A DNA stretch of 64,000 bases, from the NCBI GenBank assembly GCA_045600045.1, contig JAZRXD010000089.1, forward strand, positions 7,542 to 71,541, given 5' to 3'. A model generated the notes under the pieces. That model made no database searches. It saw only the letters and a list, made by a program, of their open reading frames with translations, and had not been told where the DNA came from. Source of the stretch: UBA1715 sp045600045. Its GTDB lineage: Bacteria; Bacteroidota; Bacteroidia; Bacteroidales; UBA1715. The translations under genes were made by a program, and so were the position numbers. Of the stretch, positions 26,412-35,381 are shown one piece after another (position 1 is the first letter of the stretch; every line of letters starts with the position of its first letter).

Positions 26412-26477
26412 ACAAAATAAAGGGTAAAAATCAGTTAATTTCACTCTTCAAAAAAGTGCTTGACAAAAAGTATTTCT

Positions 26478-26485
26478 TACTTTTG
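26478..26485 (+). promoter_or_regulatory. -7 element upstream of the radical SAM operon (TACTTTTG)
   Basis: TACTTTTG fits TAnnTTTG and lies 17 bp before the start codon at 26503, giving a very short leader. The -33 box is not convincing. Confidence 0.5.
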
Positions 26486-26502
26486 CACAAATTTATTACG
26501 TA

Positions 26503-27780
26503 ATGAAATTAAAACTTATCTATCCTCGTTGGAAGAAACTTCCAGGACAAACGACATTCAACCTACCTCCCCACGGACCTGTTGTATTTGCGGCAACATT
26601 ACCAGAATGGGTTGACGTGTCTTTCACCGACGAAAACGTTGAAGAAATTGATTGGAACGAAGAATGCGATATGGTAGCAATATCGATGATGCTTTCAACG
26701 CAAGTTAAACGTGGTTGGGCTATTGCCGACAAATACCGTGCAATGGGCAAGCAAGTTATCTTCGGTGGAATTTCCACAATGCTTCATGCTGAAGAAACCA
26801 TAGAACATGCCGACTCAGTTTTCCTTGGCGAATCGGAAGGTCGTATGGAAGCTGTGATGAACGACTGGAAAAATGGTAAGTTACAAAAGGTTTACAACTA
26901 TATGGGCAAAATGCCCGACATCTCGCTTGTAGGTCCTGCTCGTCGCGACTTGTACAAACGCGAATTATACAACCACAAAGGTGTTCCAATGGTTGACTTG
27001 TTCCATGCTTCGCGTGGCTGTCGTTTCAGTTGCTATCCATGTGCTGTTTCGTACTTGGGAAGCCGTTGTTTCCGTCCTCGTCCAATAGACAAAACCATTG
27101 CCGATTTGGAATCAATCGACAACAATCGTTTGTTTATTGTGGACAACTCATTGGCACAAAACAAAGAATGGGAAATGCAACTTTTCAAGGAAATGATTCC
27201 TCTGAAAAAGAAATGGATTAGCCACACAATTGAAGATGATCCACAAGTGCTTGATTTGGCCGCACAAGCTGGTTCTTGGTACGTTTATCAAGCAGTTTAC
27301 GACACTTCGAATTACATTCGTGAACGTGTGAAACGCTACCACGATTACGGAATTGGCGTAGAAGGAACTATTCTTCTTGGACTTGACAACCAAACCGAAG
27401 ACGACATTAAACGATTGATTGATTTCTTGTTGGAAATTGATTTGGATTTGGCAGAATTCACAGTTTTGGCACCATTTCCACATACAAAAGCATACGATGA
27501 TTTGCTTCGTCAAGGGAGAATTTTCGACTTTGACTGGGATCACTACAACGCAGGACAGGTTGTTTACCATCCAAAACACATGACTGCCGAAAAGCTACAG
27601 GAACTTTATGAATATGCTTGGAAATCATTCTATCAAGACGAAAGTCAGGAAGAAAAGATGTTCAAATTATTCTCAAATGTTGTTCTTCGCGAAATGGAAG
27701 ATGGCACGTACAGACCACGAGACAGAAAATTAGCAAACAAATCATTTGGTAAAGACGTTGTACGCAACATCAAAAAATAA
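26503..27780 (+). CDS. Radical SAM protein with B12-binding-like N-terminal domain
   Basis: Iron-sulfur enzyme of 425 residues. The N-terminal Rossmann-like part (about 1-125; CDMVAISMMLSTQ, VIFGGISTMLHAEE, ADSVFLGESEG) resembles the cobalamin-binding domain of class B radical SAM proteins. It lacks the DxHxxG axial-ligand motif, so any cobalamin would bind base-off without that His. The radical SAM core begins at SRGCRFSCYPC with cluster ligands C173, C177 and C180. It then shows IVDNSLAQN, GVEGTILLGLDNQTEDDI and a C-terminal helical extension. It leads a tight operon with a small unknown protein, an esterase and an exporter. The reaction is unknown; methylation or another modification of a small molecule is possible. 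Confidence 0.88.
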   Translation: MKLKLIYPRWKKLPGQTTFNLPPHGPVVFAATLPEWVDVSFTDENVEEIDWNEECDMVAISMMLSTQVKRGWAIADKYRAMGKQVIFGGISTMLHAEETIEHADSVFLGESEGRMEAVMNDWKNGKLQKVYNYMGKMPDISLVGPARRDLYKRELYNHKGVPMVDLFHASRGCRFSCYPCAVSYLGSRCFRPRPIDKTIADLESIDNNRLFIVDNSLAQNKEWEMQLFKEMIPLKKKWISHTIEDDPQVLDLAAQAGSWYVYQAVYDTSNYIRERVKRYHDYGIGVEGTILLGLDNQTEDDIKRLIDFLLEIDLDLAEFTVLAPFPHTKAYDDLLRQGRIFDFDWDHYNAGQVVYHPKHMTAEKLQELYEYAWKSFYQDESQEEKMFKLFSNVVLREMEDGTYRPRDRKLANKSFGKDVVRNIKK

Positions 27781-27798
27781 TTATCAAATCAATCACAA

Positions 27799-28176
27799 AT
27801 GAAAGTACCTGAAAAATATTACGACGAACAATTCGAGTTCAAGGGCCAATGGGATATGCCATCAACATGCGGATTGAAGATTTTAGATTATAAAGGTAAG
27901 AAAATAGTATTGGTTACAGAACTCTATCAAGATAATCCAGGAACATCAGTAACATACGCTGGAGCATCGTTGGCAAACCAAATTTGCGAAGCTAAAGGTT
28001 TTAATGCAAACGACATTATTTACATAGAATGCAACCCAAACACAAGCTCAAAATTGTCGTTTTATGATGAAGAATTTTTCCAAGTGACATTTGCAATTAC
28101 CGACGGCAAATTCTCTGGAACCCCACAATATCAACAACTTACAGCAGACGAAACAAAAGAAATGATTACGCTATGA
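27799..28176 (+). CDS. Small unknown protein co-transcribed with radical SAM gene
   Basis: Cytosolic protein of 125 residues, not recognised. No signal peptide or membrane helix. It appears to be alpha/beta (KIVLVTELYQDNPGTSVTYAGASLANQICEAKG, then DIIYIECNP). It starts 18 bp after the radical SAM stop and overlaps the esterase by 4 bp (ATGA), so it clearly belongs to this operon. The repeated EL/EC strands with GTSVT suggest a small ligand- or partner-binding protein. This is only inference. Confidence 0.75.
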   Translation: MKVPEKYYDEQFEFKGQWDMPSTCGLKILDYKGKKIVLVTELYQDNPGTSVTYAGASLANQICEAKGFNANDIIYIECNPNTSSKLSFYDEEFFQVTFAITDGKFSGTPQYQQLTADETKEMITL

Positions 28177-29294
28177 GACGAATTTTGTCGTTAGTTGTAT
28201 GTCTTGCTTGTTTTTTCGATTTTGCATTTTGTCAGATGCTTCCTTCTGTACAAAACGCAAAGAAATTTGTTGTTGCACAAAAAGAAAGCAAGATAGAAAA
28301 ATGCACTTTTGAATTTGCTCCTTGGCAAGCTGTGGAATCGCAGAATTGTTTTCTAAACCATAAAGAATTCATAAAAAATAAGGAAACAACCAGATTGTAC
28401 GCTTTTTTCCCAGATACGTCATTGTCAGGACCTTATATAATTGACAACACCCTTCTTGTTTCTGCCAATGCTTCAGATGAATTCTATAATAAATTTCTAC
28501 ATAGACAAACCGATAAAAAATATCCAGCGGTAATCATTTGTCCCGGAGGAAGTTACCATCATTTAGGCATGAAACACGAAGGATATCAGGTTGCAAGATG
28601 GTTTGCCCAGAAAGGAGTTGTTGCATTTGTGCTTCGCTATCGCGTAAGCAGTCACGGAGCACATAATCCTGATATGATTCAGGATTTGCAACTTTCAATT
28701 GCGTTGTTAAAACAATATGCTGATGTTTGGTACATCGACACGACAAAAATTGGAGCCATTGGATTTTCTGCTGGAGGTCATTTAGTTTTACACGGTGGAG
28801 TTGCAACGGAAAATTTCATAAAACAAGATTTGCCAACGTCGGAAAACTATGGTTTACGCCCAAACTACGTGATGGCAATTTATCCTGTTGTTTCAATGGA
28901 AGACAGCATTGCGCATAAAAAATCACGAAAGAATTTATTGACAAAACACTATACCGAATCGGATATTCACAAATATTCCATTGAGCAAAACATTCCTGAC
29001 GATATGCCACCTACATTCATATTGGCTTGCACCGACGACGATGTAGTAGATATTCGTAATAGCCGTGCTCTTTTTAGTGCATTACCAAAGAAAATCATAT
29101 ACGAATGCAAATACACAGAAATACCTGTAGGCGGACACGGATTTGGTATGTTCAAAACAAAATCAGAGCAAACGAAAGATTGGGCCGACAAACTTTTAAA
29201 GAATTGGTTGGAACTAATTGAGATTCTACCAGTAACACGCATTACACCTTTGGATCCAGACTACGATCTTGACGACATTTCTAACAATGAATAG
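28173..29294 (+). CDS. Secreted alpha/beta-hydrolase (esterase/lipase, BD-FAE type)
   Basis: Exported hydrolase of 373 residues with a signal peptide (MRRILSLVVCLACFFDFAFCQ). The alpha/beta core starts near 115: PAVIICPGGSYHHLG forms the oxyanion-hole loop, GFSAGGH carries nucleophile Ser199, LACTDDDVVD supplies the acid, and GGHGFGMF supplies the catalytic His. This pattern fits acetyl-xylan- or feruloyl-esterase-like BD-FAE enzymes of Bacteroidota. About 100 residues between signal peptide and core are unrecognised. It overlaps the unknown gene before it and the DMT exporter after it. Confidence 0.87.
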   Translation: MRRILSLVVCLACFFDFAFCQMLPSVQNAKKFVVAQKESKIEKCTFEFAPWQAVESQNCFLNHKEFIKNKETTRLYAFFPDTSLSGPYIIDNTLLVSANASDEFYNKFLHRQTDKKYPAVIICPGGSYHHLGMKHEGYQVARWFAQKGVVAFVLRYRVSSHGAHNPDMIQDLQLSIALLKQYADVWYIDTTKIGAIGFSAGGHLVLHGGVATENFIKQDLPTSENYGLRPNYVMAIYPVVSMEDSIAHKKSRKNLLTKHYTESDIHKYSIEQNIPDDMPPTFILACTDDDVVDIRNSRALFSALPKKIIYECKYTEIPVGGHGFGMFKTKSEQTKDWADKLLKNWLELIEILPVTRITPLDPDYDLDDISNNE

Positions 29295-30186
29295 CAAACT
29301 TGTCGGACATATTGCAATATTTTTAGCGTATGTGATATTCGGATTCAATATAATCACCTGCAAAAATCTTGTTTCGTTTGATGTGATTTCCCCTATCGGG
29401 ATTTTTTGTCTCCGTGCAATTGGAGCAACAATTTGTTTTTGGATTCTGTCATTGTTTTTGCCTAAAGAAAAAGTTGACAAACGTGATTTGCCCAAAATTT
29501 TCATAGCTTCAATGTTGGGATTGTTTCTCACCCAAATGAGCTTCCTCGTAGCAATGAAAATAACGACGCCAGTTGATGCTTCAATCATGACGTCACTCAC
29601 ACCTATATTTACGATGTTTATTGCGGCAATTTTTCTAAAAGAACCTATATCGGTAAAAAAAGCAGGTGGCGTTGCAATCAGTTTCGGTGGCGTTATTCTT
29701 TTAATCCTAAATAGTACTCATGTGCCCAACGGGGTTGAGCAGAGCCATCCATTAGGTTTGTTTCTTATGATATTGAACGGATTATTTTTTGCCAGTTATT
29801 TAGGAGCGTTTCGCCCTTTAGTCAGAAAATATAGTACGGTAACATTTATGAAATGGATGTTCCTATTCTCCATGCTCGTTTCTGTTTTATTCGATCACAA
29901 AGAATTCGCAACAATAAATTATTCGGCAATCAATTCCGATTTTCTTCTAAATCTGTCGTTTACAGTTATTTGTGCAACATTCATTGCTTATTTTCTTGTT
30001 CCTATCGGTCAAAAACGATTACGTCCGACAGTTGTAAGTATGTACGCATATTTACAGCCATTCATTGCCGCAATTGTAAGCATTGCGTTACAAATGGACA
30101 CACTCAACTGGCAAAAAGTTGTTGCCGCAATTTTGGTATTCGGCGGAGTTTATTTAGTCAACAAAAGCAAAGCTCGCGAAAATTAA
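29287..30186 (+). CDS. DMT-superfamily transporter (EamA family)
   Basis: Inner-membrane exporter of 299 residues with two EamA repeats and about ten hydrophobic helices. The first repeat is about 5-135 (HIAIFLAYVIFGFNIITCKNL to ALGVAISFGGVILLIL-like). The second is about 150-295, ending VVAAILVFGGVYLVNKSK. The ATG at 29287 overlaps the esterase stop by 8 bp. It is preferred over 29269 because the membrane domain begins at once. EamA proteins export amino acids, nucleosides or other small metabolites. The cargo is unknown, but the operon suggests a product of the radical SAM or esterase reactions. Confidence 0.9.
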   Translation: MNSKLVGHIAIFLAYVIFGFNIITCKNLVSFDVISPIGIFCLRAIGATICFWILSLFLPKEKVDKRDLPKIFIASMLGLFLTQMSFLVAMKITTPVDASIMTSLTPIFTMFIAAIFLKEPISVKKAGGVAISFGGVILLILNSTHVPNGVEQSHPLGLFLMILNGLFFASYLGAFRPLVRKYSTVTFMKWMFLFSMLVSVLFDHKEFATINYSAINSDFLLNLSFTVICATFIAYFLVPIGQKRLRPTVVSMYAYLQPFIAAIVSIALQMDTLNWQKVVAAILVFGGVYLVNKSKAREN

Positions 30187-30189
30187 AAT

Positions 30190-30657
30190 CTACAACAACG
30201 TGGAAAACAACACTGTTGGCGGAACTACTCCGTCAACAGTCATAACTATATCACTCGAATAGGTACTCTTTCCACGATACACGTGGCGACCATCATACGT
30301 ATACAAAATATCGCTGGAATATGTGCTTTTGCCTTTATACACATGGCGTCCATCCCATGTGTACAAGATGTCGCTCGAATACGTACTGTTACCTTTATAA
30401 ATATGTTTTCCGTCGTATGTCAATAAAATATCACTTGAATAAGTACTATTTCCTTTGAACAAATTTTTACCATCCCACGTGTACACAATATCGCTCGAAT
30501 ACGTGCTGTTACCCGTGTACAATTTTTTCCCATCAAAAGAATAATGAATATCGCTGGAATATGTGCTATTACCACGATAAAGATGAATTTGAGAAGAAGA
30601 AAATAAAGACATAAAAATAAAAATTAAAGTAAAAAACAAACATTTTTTCATAGCCAA
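30190..30657 (-). CDS. Small secreted protein of six 20-residue YSSD repeats
   Basis: Exported protein of 153 to 155 residues with a signal peptide (MKKCLFFTLIFIFMSLFSSSQ). Almost all of the mature part is six tandem 20-residue repeats of the form [LIV]Y.G[NK]STYSSDI.YT.DG[KR]., followed by a 15-residue tail. The regular spacing of Gly, Tyr and Asp suggests a beta-solenoid or beta-hairpin stack. Function is not recognised. Starts at 30657 and 30651 are both possible. It converges on the exporter gene (3 bp between stops) and has its own -7 element at 30669-30676. No Cys or catalytic residues recur. Confidence 0.8.
   Translation of the reverse strand: MAMKKCLFFTLIFIFMSLFSSSQIHLYRGNSTYSSDIHYSFDGKKLYTGNSTYSSDIVYTWDGKNLFKGNSTYSSDILLTYDGKHIYKGNSTYSSDILYTWDGRHVYKGKSTYSSDILYTYDGRHVYRGKSTYSSDIVMTVDGVVPPTVLFSTLL
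30241..30600 (-). repeat. Six tandem 60-bp coding repeats
   Basis: The 60-bp period reflects 20-codon protein repeats. The most constant part encodes STYSSDI. The copies differ at third codon positions, so this is a protein-level repeat under selection rather than a fresh DNA duplication. Confidence 0.8.
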
Positions 30658-30668
30658 ACATTTTGTAA

Positions 30669-30676
30669 CAAAGGTA
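30669..30676 (-). promoter_or_regulatory. -7 element of the YSSD-repeat gene (TACCTTTG)
   Basis: TACCTTTG on the minus strand, 11 to 17 bp above the two candidate start codons. The leader would be very short. Confidence 0.5.
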
Positions 30677-30851
30677 ACACTTCTTTAATTTTATAGATAA
30701 TGCACAACGGGTTAAATTTATTTTTCACATCTGTGTCATCTCCATAGACTAAATTAGAAATTGTAATAACTTGTGCATAAGTTAATATCTCTACACTGTG
30801 AAAATCCACAAAAAGAAACTACATTCGCACACGAATTTTAACAACGTTGTA

Positions 30852-32900
30852 ATGAAAACTATCTCAGAACGTTCAGCCGACAACTTGCGTATTCTCGCAG
30901 TTTCGATGGTTGAAAAAGCAAAATCAGGTCACCCAGGCGGTTCTATGGGTGGAATGGATTTTATCTCCGTTTTATATTCAGAATTTCTTCAATACGACCC
31001 AACGGATTTGAAATGGGCAAATCGTGATAGATTTTTCCTTGATCCTGGTCATATGTCGCCAATGTTGTACGCAACATTGGCTATGGTTGGCTCGCTTTCT
31101 ATTGATGATTTGAAGAATTTCCGTCAATGGGGAAGCATCACAGCCGGACATCCTGAAGTAAATCCTGCAATTGGTATCGAAAACACTTCGGGACCGCTTG
31201 GTCAAGGTCACACAATGGCTGTCGGAGCTGCAATTGCCGAAAAATTTCTTCGTCATCGTTTTGGTGATTGGATGCAACATAAAATCTACGCTTTCATTTC
31301 CGATGGTGGTGTACAAGAAGAAATTTCTCAAGGTGCTGGCCGTATTGCCGGACACTTAGGATTGGACAACTTGATTATGTTCTACGACTCCAACGATATT
31401 CAACTTTCAACTCACACCGATGCTGTTTCGAGCGAAGACACTGCAAAGAAATATGAGGCTTGGGGCTGGAGAGTTATCACAATCAATGGAAACGACCACG
31501 ATGAAATTCGCAAAGCCTTGAAATGGGCCAACGAAAAATCCGACAAACCATCGTTGATTATCGGTAAAACCGTTATGGGTAAAGGTCTTTTGGATGCTAA
31601 CGGGAACTCTTTCGAAGGACAAACATCAACTCACGGACAACCTGTTAGCAAAGCTGGAGCTTCGGTAGAAAAAACCATTTTAAATTTAGGAGGAAATCCA
31701 GAAGATCCATTTGCTGTTTTTGAAGATGTGAAAGAATTCTGGAAAAACGTGAATGCTGAGAAAGCTAAAAACGCGCAAAAACGTAAAGCAGAACAAGTAG
31801 CGTGGGAAAAACAAAATCCAGAATTGGCGAAGAAATTCGCTCAATTTATGTCGGGCGAACTTCCAGAAAATCTTGATTTTTCTAAAATTGAACAAAAAGA
31901 AAACGCTGCAACTCGTGTTGCTTCGAAGAATGTTCTCGGTTACTTGGCCGAAAATATCGACAATATGATTTGTTCATCTGCCGATTTGTCGAATAGCGAC
32001 AACACAGATGGTTTCTTAAAGAAAACGAAAGACATTGTTAAAGGTGATTTCTCTGGTAAATTCCTTGAATCGGGCGTTGCCGAATTAACAATGGCTTCGA
32101 TTATGAATGGTATTGTCCTTCACGGCGGAATTTTCACAGCATGCGGAACATTCTTCGTATTCTCTGAATATATGAAACCAGCAATGCGTTTGTCTGCTTT
32201 GATGGAAATCCCAGTAAAATATCTTTGGTCGCACGATGCATTCCGCGTTGGCGAAGACGGACCAACACACCAACCAATTGAGCAAGAAGCTCAAATGCGC
32301 TTGATGGAACAAGTTTACAATCACAGCGGAAAACGTAGTTTTATAGTACTTCGTCCAGCTGACGGACAAGAAGCAACAGTTTGTTGGGAACTTGCTATGA
32401 GAACAAATGACCGCCCAACAGGTTTGATTTTCTCTCGCCAAGTTGTGAAAGATTTACCAGCAAAAGTTGGCTCTACACGTTATACCGACGCACAAAATGC
32501 AAAATTTGGTGCTTACATTATTAACGAACCTAAGAAAGATGTTGATGTTGTTCTTGTAGCAAATGGTTCAGAAGTAAGCACAATTTACGATGCTTCGCAA
32601 ATACTTGAAAAAGAACACAATTTGAGCGTACAAGTTGTTTCTGCTCCATCTGAAGGTTTATTTAGAGATCAACCAAAGGAATATCAAGAAAAAGTACTTC
32701 CATCAAATAAACCAATTTATGGTGTTACTGCTGGACTTTCAATCAATATGCAAGGATTGGTTGGTGCCAAAGGTAAAGTTTGGGGATTGAACCACTTTGG
32801 TTATTCGGCTCCATACACCGTTCTTGATGAAAAATTCGGTTATACGGCCGAAAATATTGTAAATCAAGTTCTTGAATATCTAAAAGAATTCAAAGCTTAA
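30852..32900 (+). CDS. tkt: Transketolase
   Basis: TPP-dependent enzyme of 682 residues in the non-oxidative pentose phosphate pathway, moving two-carbon units between sugar phosphates. Motifs: KSGHPGGSMGG and GPLGQGHTMAVGAA in the N-terminal domain; the TPP/Mg motif ISDGGVQEEISQGAG to NLIMFYDSNDIQLS (the usual GDG is DGG here); and the pyrimidine-domain segment WSHDAFRVGEDGPTHQPIEQ. The C-terminal domain ends NQVLEYLKEF. The ATG at 30852 (MKTISERSADNLRILAVSMV) matches family N-termini better than the in-frame ATG at 30798. A strong terminator follows the stop. Confidence 0.96.
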   Translation: MKTISERSADNLRILAVSMVEKAKSGHPGGSMGGMDFISVLYSEFLQYDPTDLKWANRDRFFLDPGHMSPMLYATLAMVGSLSIDDLKNFRQWGSITAGHPEVNPAIGIENTSGPLGQGHTMAVGAAIAEKFLRHRFGDWMQHKIYAFISDGGVQEEISQGAGRIAGHLGLDNLIMFYDSNDIQLSTHTDAVSSEDTAKKYEAWGWRVITINGNDHDEIRKALKWANEKSDKPSLIIGKTVMGKGLLDANGNSFEGQTSTHGQPVSKAGASVEKTILNLGGNPEDPFAVFEDVKEFWKNVNAEKAKNAQKRKAEQVAWEKQNPELAKKFAQFMSGELPENLDFSKIEQKENAATRVASKNVLGYLAENIDNMICSSADLSNSDNTDGFLKKTKDIVKGDFSGKFLESGVAELTMASIMNGIVLHGGIFTACGTFFVFSEYMKPAMRLSALMEIPVKYLWSHDAFRVGEDGPTHQPIEQEAQMRLMEQVYNHSGKRSFIVLRPADGQEATVCWELAMRTNDRPTGLIFSRQVVKDLPAKVGSTRYTDAQNAKFGAYIINEPKKDVDVVLVANGSEVSTIYDASQILEKEHNLSVQVVSAPSEGLFRDQPKEYQEKVLPSNKPIYGVTAGLSINMQGLVGAKGKVWGLNHFGYSAPYTVLDEKFGYTAENIVNQVLEYLKEFKA

Positions 32901-32930
32901 TTTTGTGATTGTCAATATAATAAATTCTCC

Positions 32931-32958
32931 AAGCCTATGTTTTTACATAGGCTTTTTT
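32931..32958 (+). terminator. Intrinsic terminator after transketolase
   Basis: AAGCCTATGT (32931-32940) pairs with ACATAGGCTT (32945-32954) around a TTTT loop, followed by a T tract. It lies 31 bp after the tkt stop. Confidence 0.88.
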
Positions 32959-32974
32959 ATTTCGTAAAAAATTC

Positions 32975-32982
32975 TACATTTG
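32975..32982 (+). promoter_or_regulatory. -7 element (TACATTTG)
   Basis: TACATTTG, 19 bp before the ATG at 33002 and just after the tkt terminator. It supports the reality of the small unknown gene downstream. Confidence 0.5.
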
Positions 32983-33001
32983 TATCGATTCTATAAATAA
33001 T

Positions 33002-33373
33002 ATGCAACGAATAAAGAACATATCTCTATCAATCTGCGCAATTATTGCAGCTGGATTCTATTTAATGATAATGCTTTCTTTTTCAAGCAATTGCACAACT
33101 GCGGAGCAACAACTTCCGCACGAAGATGCATTTATAGATTATGTTGAAACCCAAATCGGCAACCAAGAAACTCCCACAAGTTCCATAAGCACAATCATCA
33201 ATTTGTGCAAAACGCCAATCAAAAAAAATTCGGAACAAAAATCAGAGGCGACTGCCAACGAAATCAAACTAACGACAATTCTTGTCTGTCAGTTTGAAAA
33301 AGCAAAAAAAGAAACATCTCCTCTTGCTTTTTCAAGCACCGATATAATCTACCCGTTTAATTATTTTTGGTAA
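33002..33373 (+). CDS. Unknown small protein with N-terminal membrane helix
   Basis: Protein of 123 residues, not recognised. One hydrophobic stretch (SICAIIAAGFYLMIMLSF, about 9-26) is followed by a polar, Ser/Thr/Glu-rich tail ending IIYPFNYFW. The helix may be a signal anchor. It has a consensus -7 element 19 bp upstream and lies between a terminator and the next gene. No partner is evident. Confidence 0.6.
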   Translation: MQRIKNISLSICAIIAAGFYLMIMLSFSSNCTTAEQQLPHEDAFIDYVETQIGNQETPTSSISTIINLCKTPIKKNSEQKSEATANEIKLTTILVCQFEKAKKETSPLAFSSTDIIYPFNYFW

Positions 33374-33509
33374 AATCCTTCATCGCGCATCTTGCGGTAA
33401 ATCACTTTTGTTGACGAAATAGATACACACCGTAGAAACAAGAGAAAATTGTTTCTACTCTATTTCTTCACAATCAAATTTTATCAAAACATAATTTAAC
33501 ACATTCAAA

Positions 33510-33974
33510 ATGAGTACAACATCTCTTATAGGCCTTATTCTTGTGGCCGTTATCGTCATTCCTGTTATATTACTTAATCATAACAAAAACAAGAAAAATG
33601 CGGCAATAAAAAAAAAATTAGCCGATATGTCGAGAAACGCAATCATTTCGAATCAAGAATTTTGGAATGGTTATTTAATTGCAATTGACGAAATCGACAA
33701 AAAATGTTTCTACGTTCATCAAGAAGACAGTTGCTGCAAAGCCGAGACAATCGATTTGACAAAATATTCATCGTGCCGCGTTGTTTCGAGCAGTATGTTG
33801 GGAACATCGTCAACTTCGATTGATTTGGTCGAATTGGTATTTACTCCAAAAGACAAAGAATCCGAAAATAAATCGCTTGTGTTTTTCAATGCCGAAACCG
33901 ACGGATTTTGCCTTAACGGAGAACTTCAATCTGCCGAACGCTGGAGAAAAATCTGCAGCAACTTAATCAAATAG
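33510..33974 (+). CDS. Unknown membrane-anchored protein upstream of nhaD
   Basis: Protein of 154 residues, not recognised. An N-terminal membrane helix (TTSLIGLILVAVIVIPVILL) is followed by a short basic linker (NHNKNKKNAAIKKKL). A cytosolic-looking beta-rich domain (about 45-150) follows, with GYLIAIDEIDKKCFYVHQE, SCRVVSSS and LVELVFTPKDKE, like a PH-type or stress-protein fold. It ends 23 bp before nhaD on the same strand, so it may be co-transcribed. Any role in ion homeostasis is only inferred from position. Confidence 0.7.
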   Translation: MSTTSLIGLILVAVIVIPVILLNHNKNKKNAAIKKKLADMSRNAIISNQEFWNGYLIAIDEIDKKCFYVHQEDSCCKAETIDLTKYSSCRVVSSSMLGTSSTSIDLVELVFTPKDKESENKSLVFFNAETDGFCLNGELQSAERWRKICSNLIK

Positions 33975-33997
33975 TATTGTTTTAAAATTTTAGAATT

Positions 33998-35284
33998 ATG
34001 TATTCTACAATAATGGTTATCATTTTTGTTCTTGGCTATCTGTGTATAGCCCTTGAACATCCTCTGAAGCTTGACAAAGCGGCCATTGCTTTGTTAATTG
34101 GCGTGCTAACCTGGACTGTTTTTATTGTTTTTGGCGAAAACGACATAACCGAAGTCGGCAACATGCTGAACGAAAATTTAGCTGAAACCGCACAAACACT
34201 TTTCTTCCTTTTTGCCGCAATGACAATTGTTGAAATTATCGACCGACACAATGGTTTCAAGGTAATTACCGACAAAATTCACGCAACAAGCAAAGTCAAA
34301 TTAATGTGGTTAATCGGTATCCTTACGTTCTTTATGTCGGCCGTGCTCGACAATCTCACAACAACAATCGTGATTTTGTCGTTGCTCCGCAAACTTATCG
34401 GTGACAAAGAAACTCGCTGGACGTTTGCAAGTATTGTAGTTTTAGCAGCAAACGCAGGTGGAGCATGGTCGCCAATTGGTGATGTAACAACAATTATGCT
34501 TTGGATTGGAGGACAAATTTCGGCAGCAAACATCATTACATCGATATTCTTACCAAGTTTAGTTTCTTTAGCTATACCAATGCTTATTTTGTCGTTCACA
34601 ATGAAAGGCGAATTGGAACGTCCTGCGGCCGAAGAACAAAATACGTTATTGACAACACCCAAAGAACAAATTTCGTATTTAGTTTTTGGTGTTGCTTTGT
34701 TGCTATTTGTTCCCGTATTCAAAACCCTCACCCATCTGCCTCCATTTATGGGAATGTTGCTCAGTTTGGGTATTTTGTGGCTGGTTGCACAATTTCAGGC
34801 AGCAATGTCAAGAGCCAAAAGACGAAATCTTTTAAACGTTAATCAATGCCTTAAACGAGTTGAAACCTCAACCATATTTTTCTTTTTAGGTATTTTAACA
34901 GCAGTTGGAGCATTAGGCGCCGCTGGTCAATTAGGACATCTATCAGAATGGTTAAAAGACATTACTGGAGGAAACATCTACGTTATTGATTCGGTAATTG
35001 GTGTGCTTTCGTCTATTATCGACAACGTGCCGCTTGTTGCCGCATCAATGGGAATGTATCCTATCGATCCAAATGTTGCAGAATTCGCAGCCGACGGAAC
35101 TTTTTGGTCTATGCTTGCTTACTGCGCCGGAACAGGTGGTTCAATTTTGATTATTGGTTCCGCAGCCGGTGTTGCTGCAATGGGATTAGAGAAAATCGAC
35201 TTTATTTGGTATTTAAAGAAAATCAGTTGGTTGGCAATTATCGGCTATTTTGCTGGTGTTTTCTGTATTTATCTGGGGTTGTAA
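33998..35284 (+). CDS. nhaD: Na+/H+ antiporter NhaD
   Basis: Inner-membrane sodium/proton antiporter of 428 residues of the IT superfamily, with about 11 to 13 hydrophobic helices. Characteristic segments are VLGYLCIALEHPLKLDKAAIALL near the start and LFFLFAAMTIVEIIDRHNGF. FFMSAVLDNLTTTIVILSLLRKL holds the conserved DNLTT. Others are ANAGGAWSPIGDVTTIMLWIGGQ, SSIIDNVPLVAASMGMY (second DN site) and YCAGTGGSILIIGSAAGVAAMG. It exports Na+ (or Li+) in exchange for protons. It is followed by a strong bidirectional terminator. Confidence 0.95.
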   Translation: MYSTIMVIIFVLGYLCIALEHPLKLDKAAIALLIGVLTWTVFIVFGENDITEVGNMLNENLAETAQTLFFLFAAMTIVEIIDRHNGFKVITDKIHATSKVKLMWLIGILTFFMSAVLDNLTTTIVILSLLRKLIGDKETRWTFASIVVLAANAGGAWSPIGDVTTIMLWIGGQISAANIITSIFLPSLVSLAIPMLILSFTMKGELERPAAEEQNTLLTTPKEQISYLVFGVALLLFVPVFKTLTHLPPFMGMLLSLGILWLVAQFQAAMSRAKRRNLLNVNQCLKRVETSTIFFFLGILTAVGALGAAGQLGHLSEWLKDITGGNIYVIDSVIGVLSSIIDNVPLVAASMGMYPIDPNVAEFAADGTFWSMLAYCAGTGGSILIIGSAAGVAAMGLEKIDFIWYLKKISWLAIIGYFAGVFCIYLGL

Positions 35285-35301
35285 AATCTATACGAATCTA
35301 C

Positions 35302-35334
35302 AATAAAGGGAAATCATAACGATTTCCCTTTATT
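35302..35334. terminator. Bidirectional terminator between nhaD and rsmE
   Basis: A perfect 14-bp stem: AATAAAGGGAAATC (35302-35315) with GATTTCCCTTTATT (35321-35334), loop ATAAC. It serves nhaD (+) and the convergent rsmE (-). Confidence 0.85.
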
Positions 35335-35381
35335 ATTCGAACGTCAGTCCATCAAATACAATAAATAATACTATGCATTAA

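Noticed and set aside
30190..30657. CRISPR array, because of regular 60-bp repeats
   Set aside because: The repeats are contiguous without variable spacers, keep an open frame with a signal peptide, and differ at silent sites. No cas genes are present.
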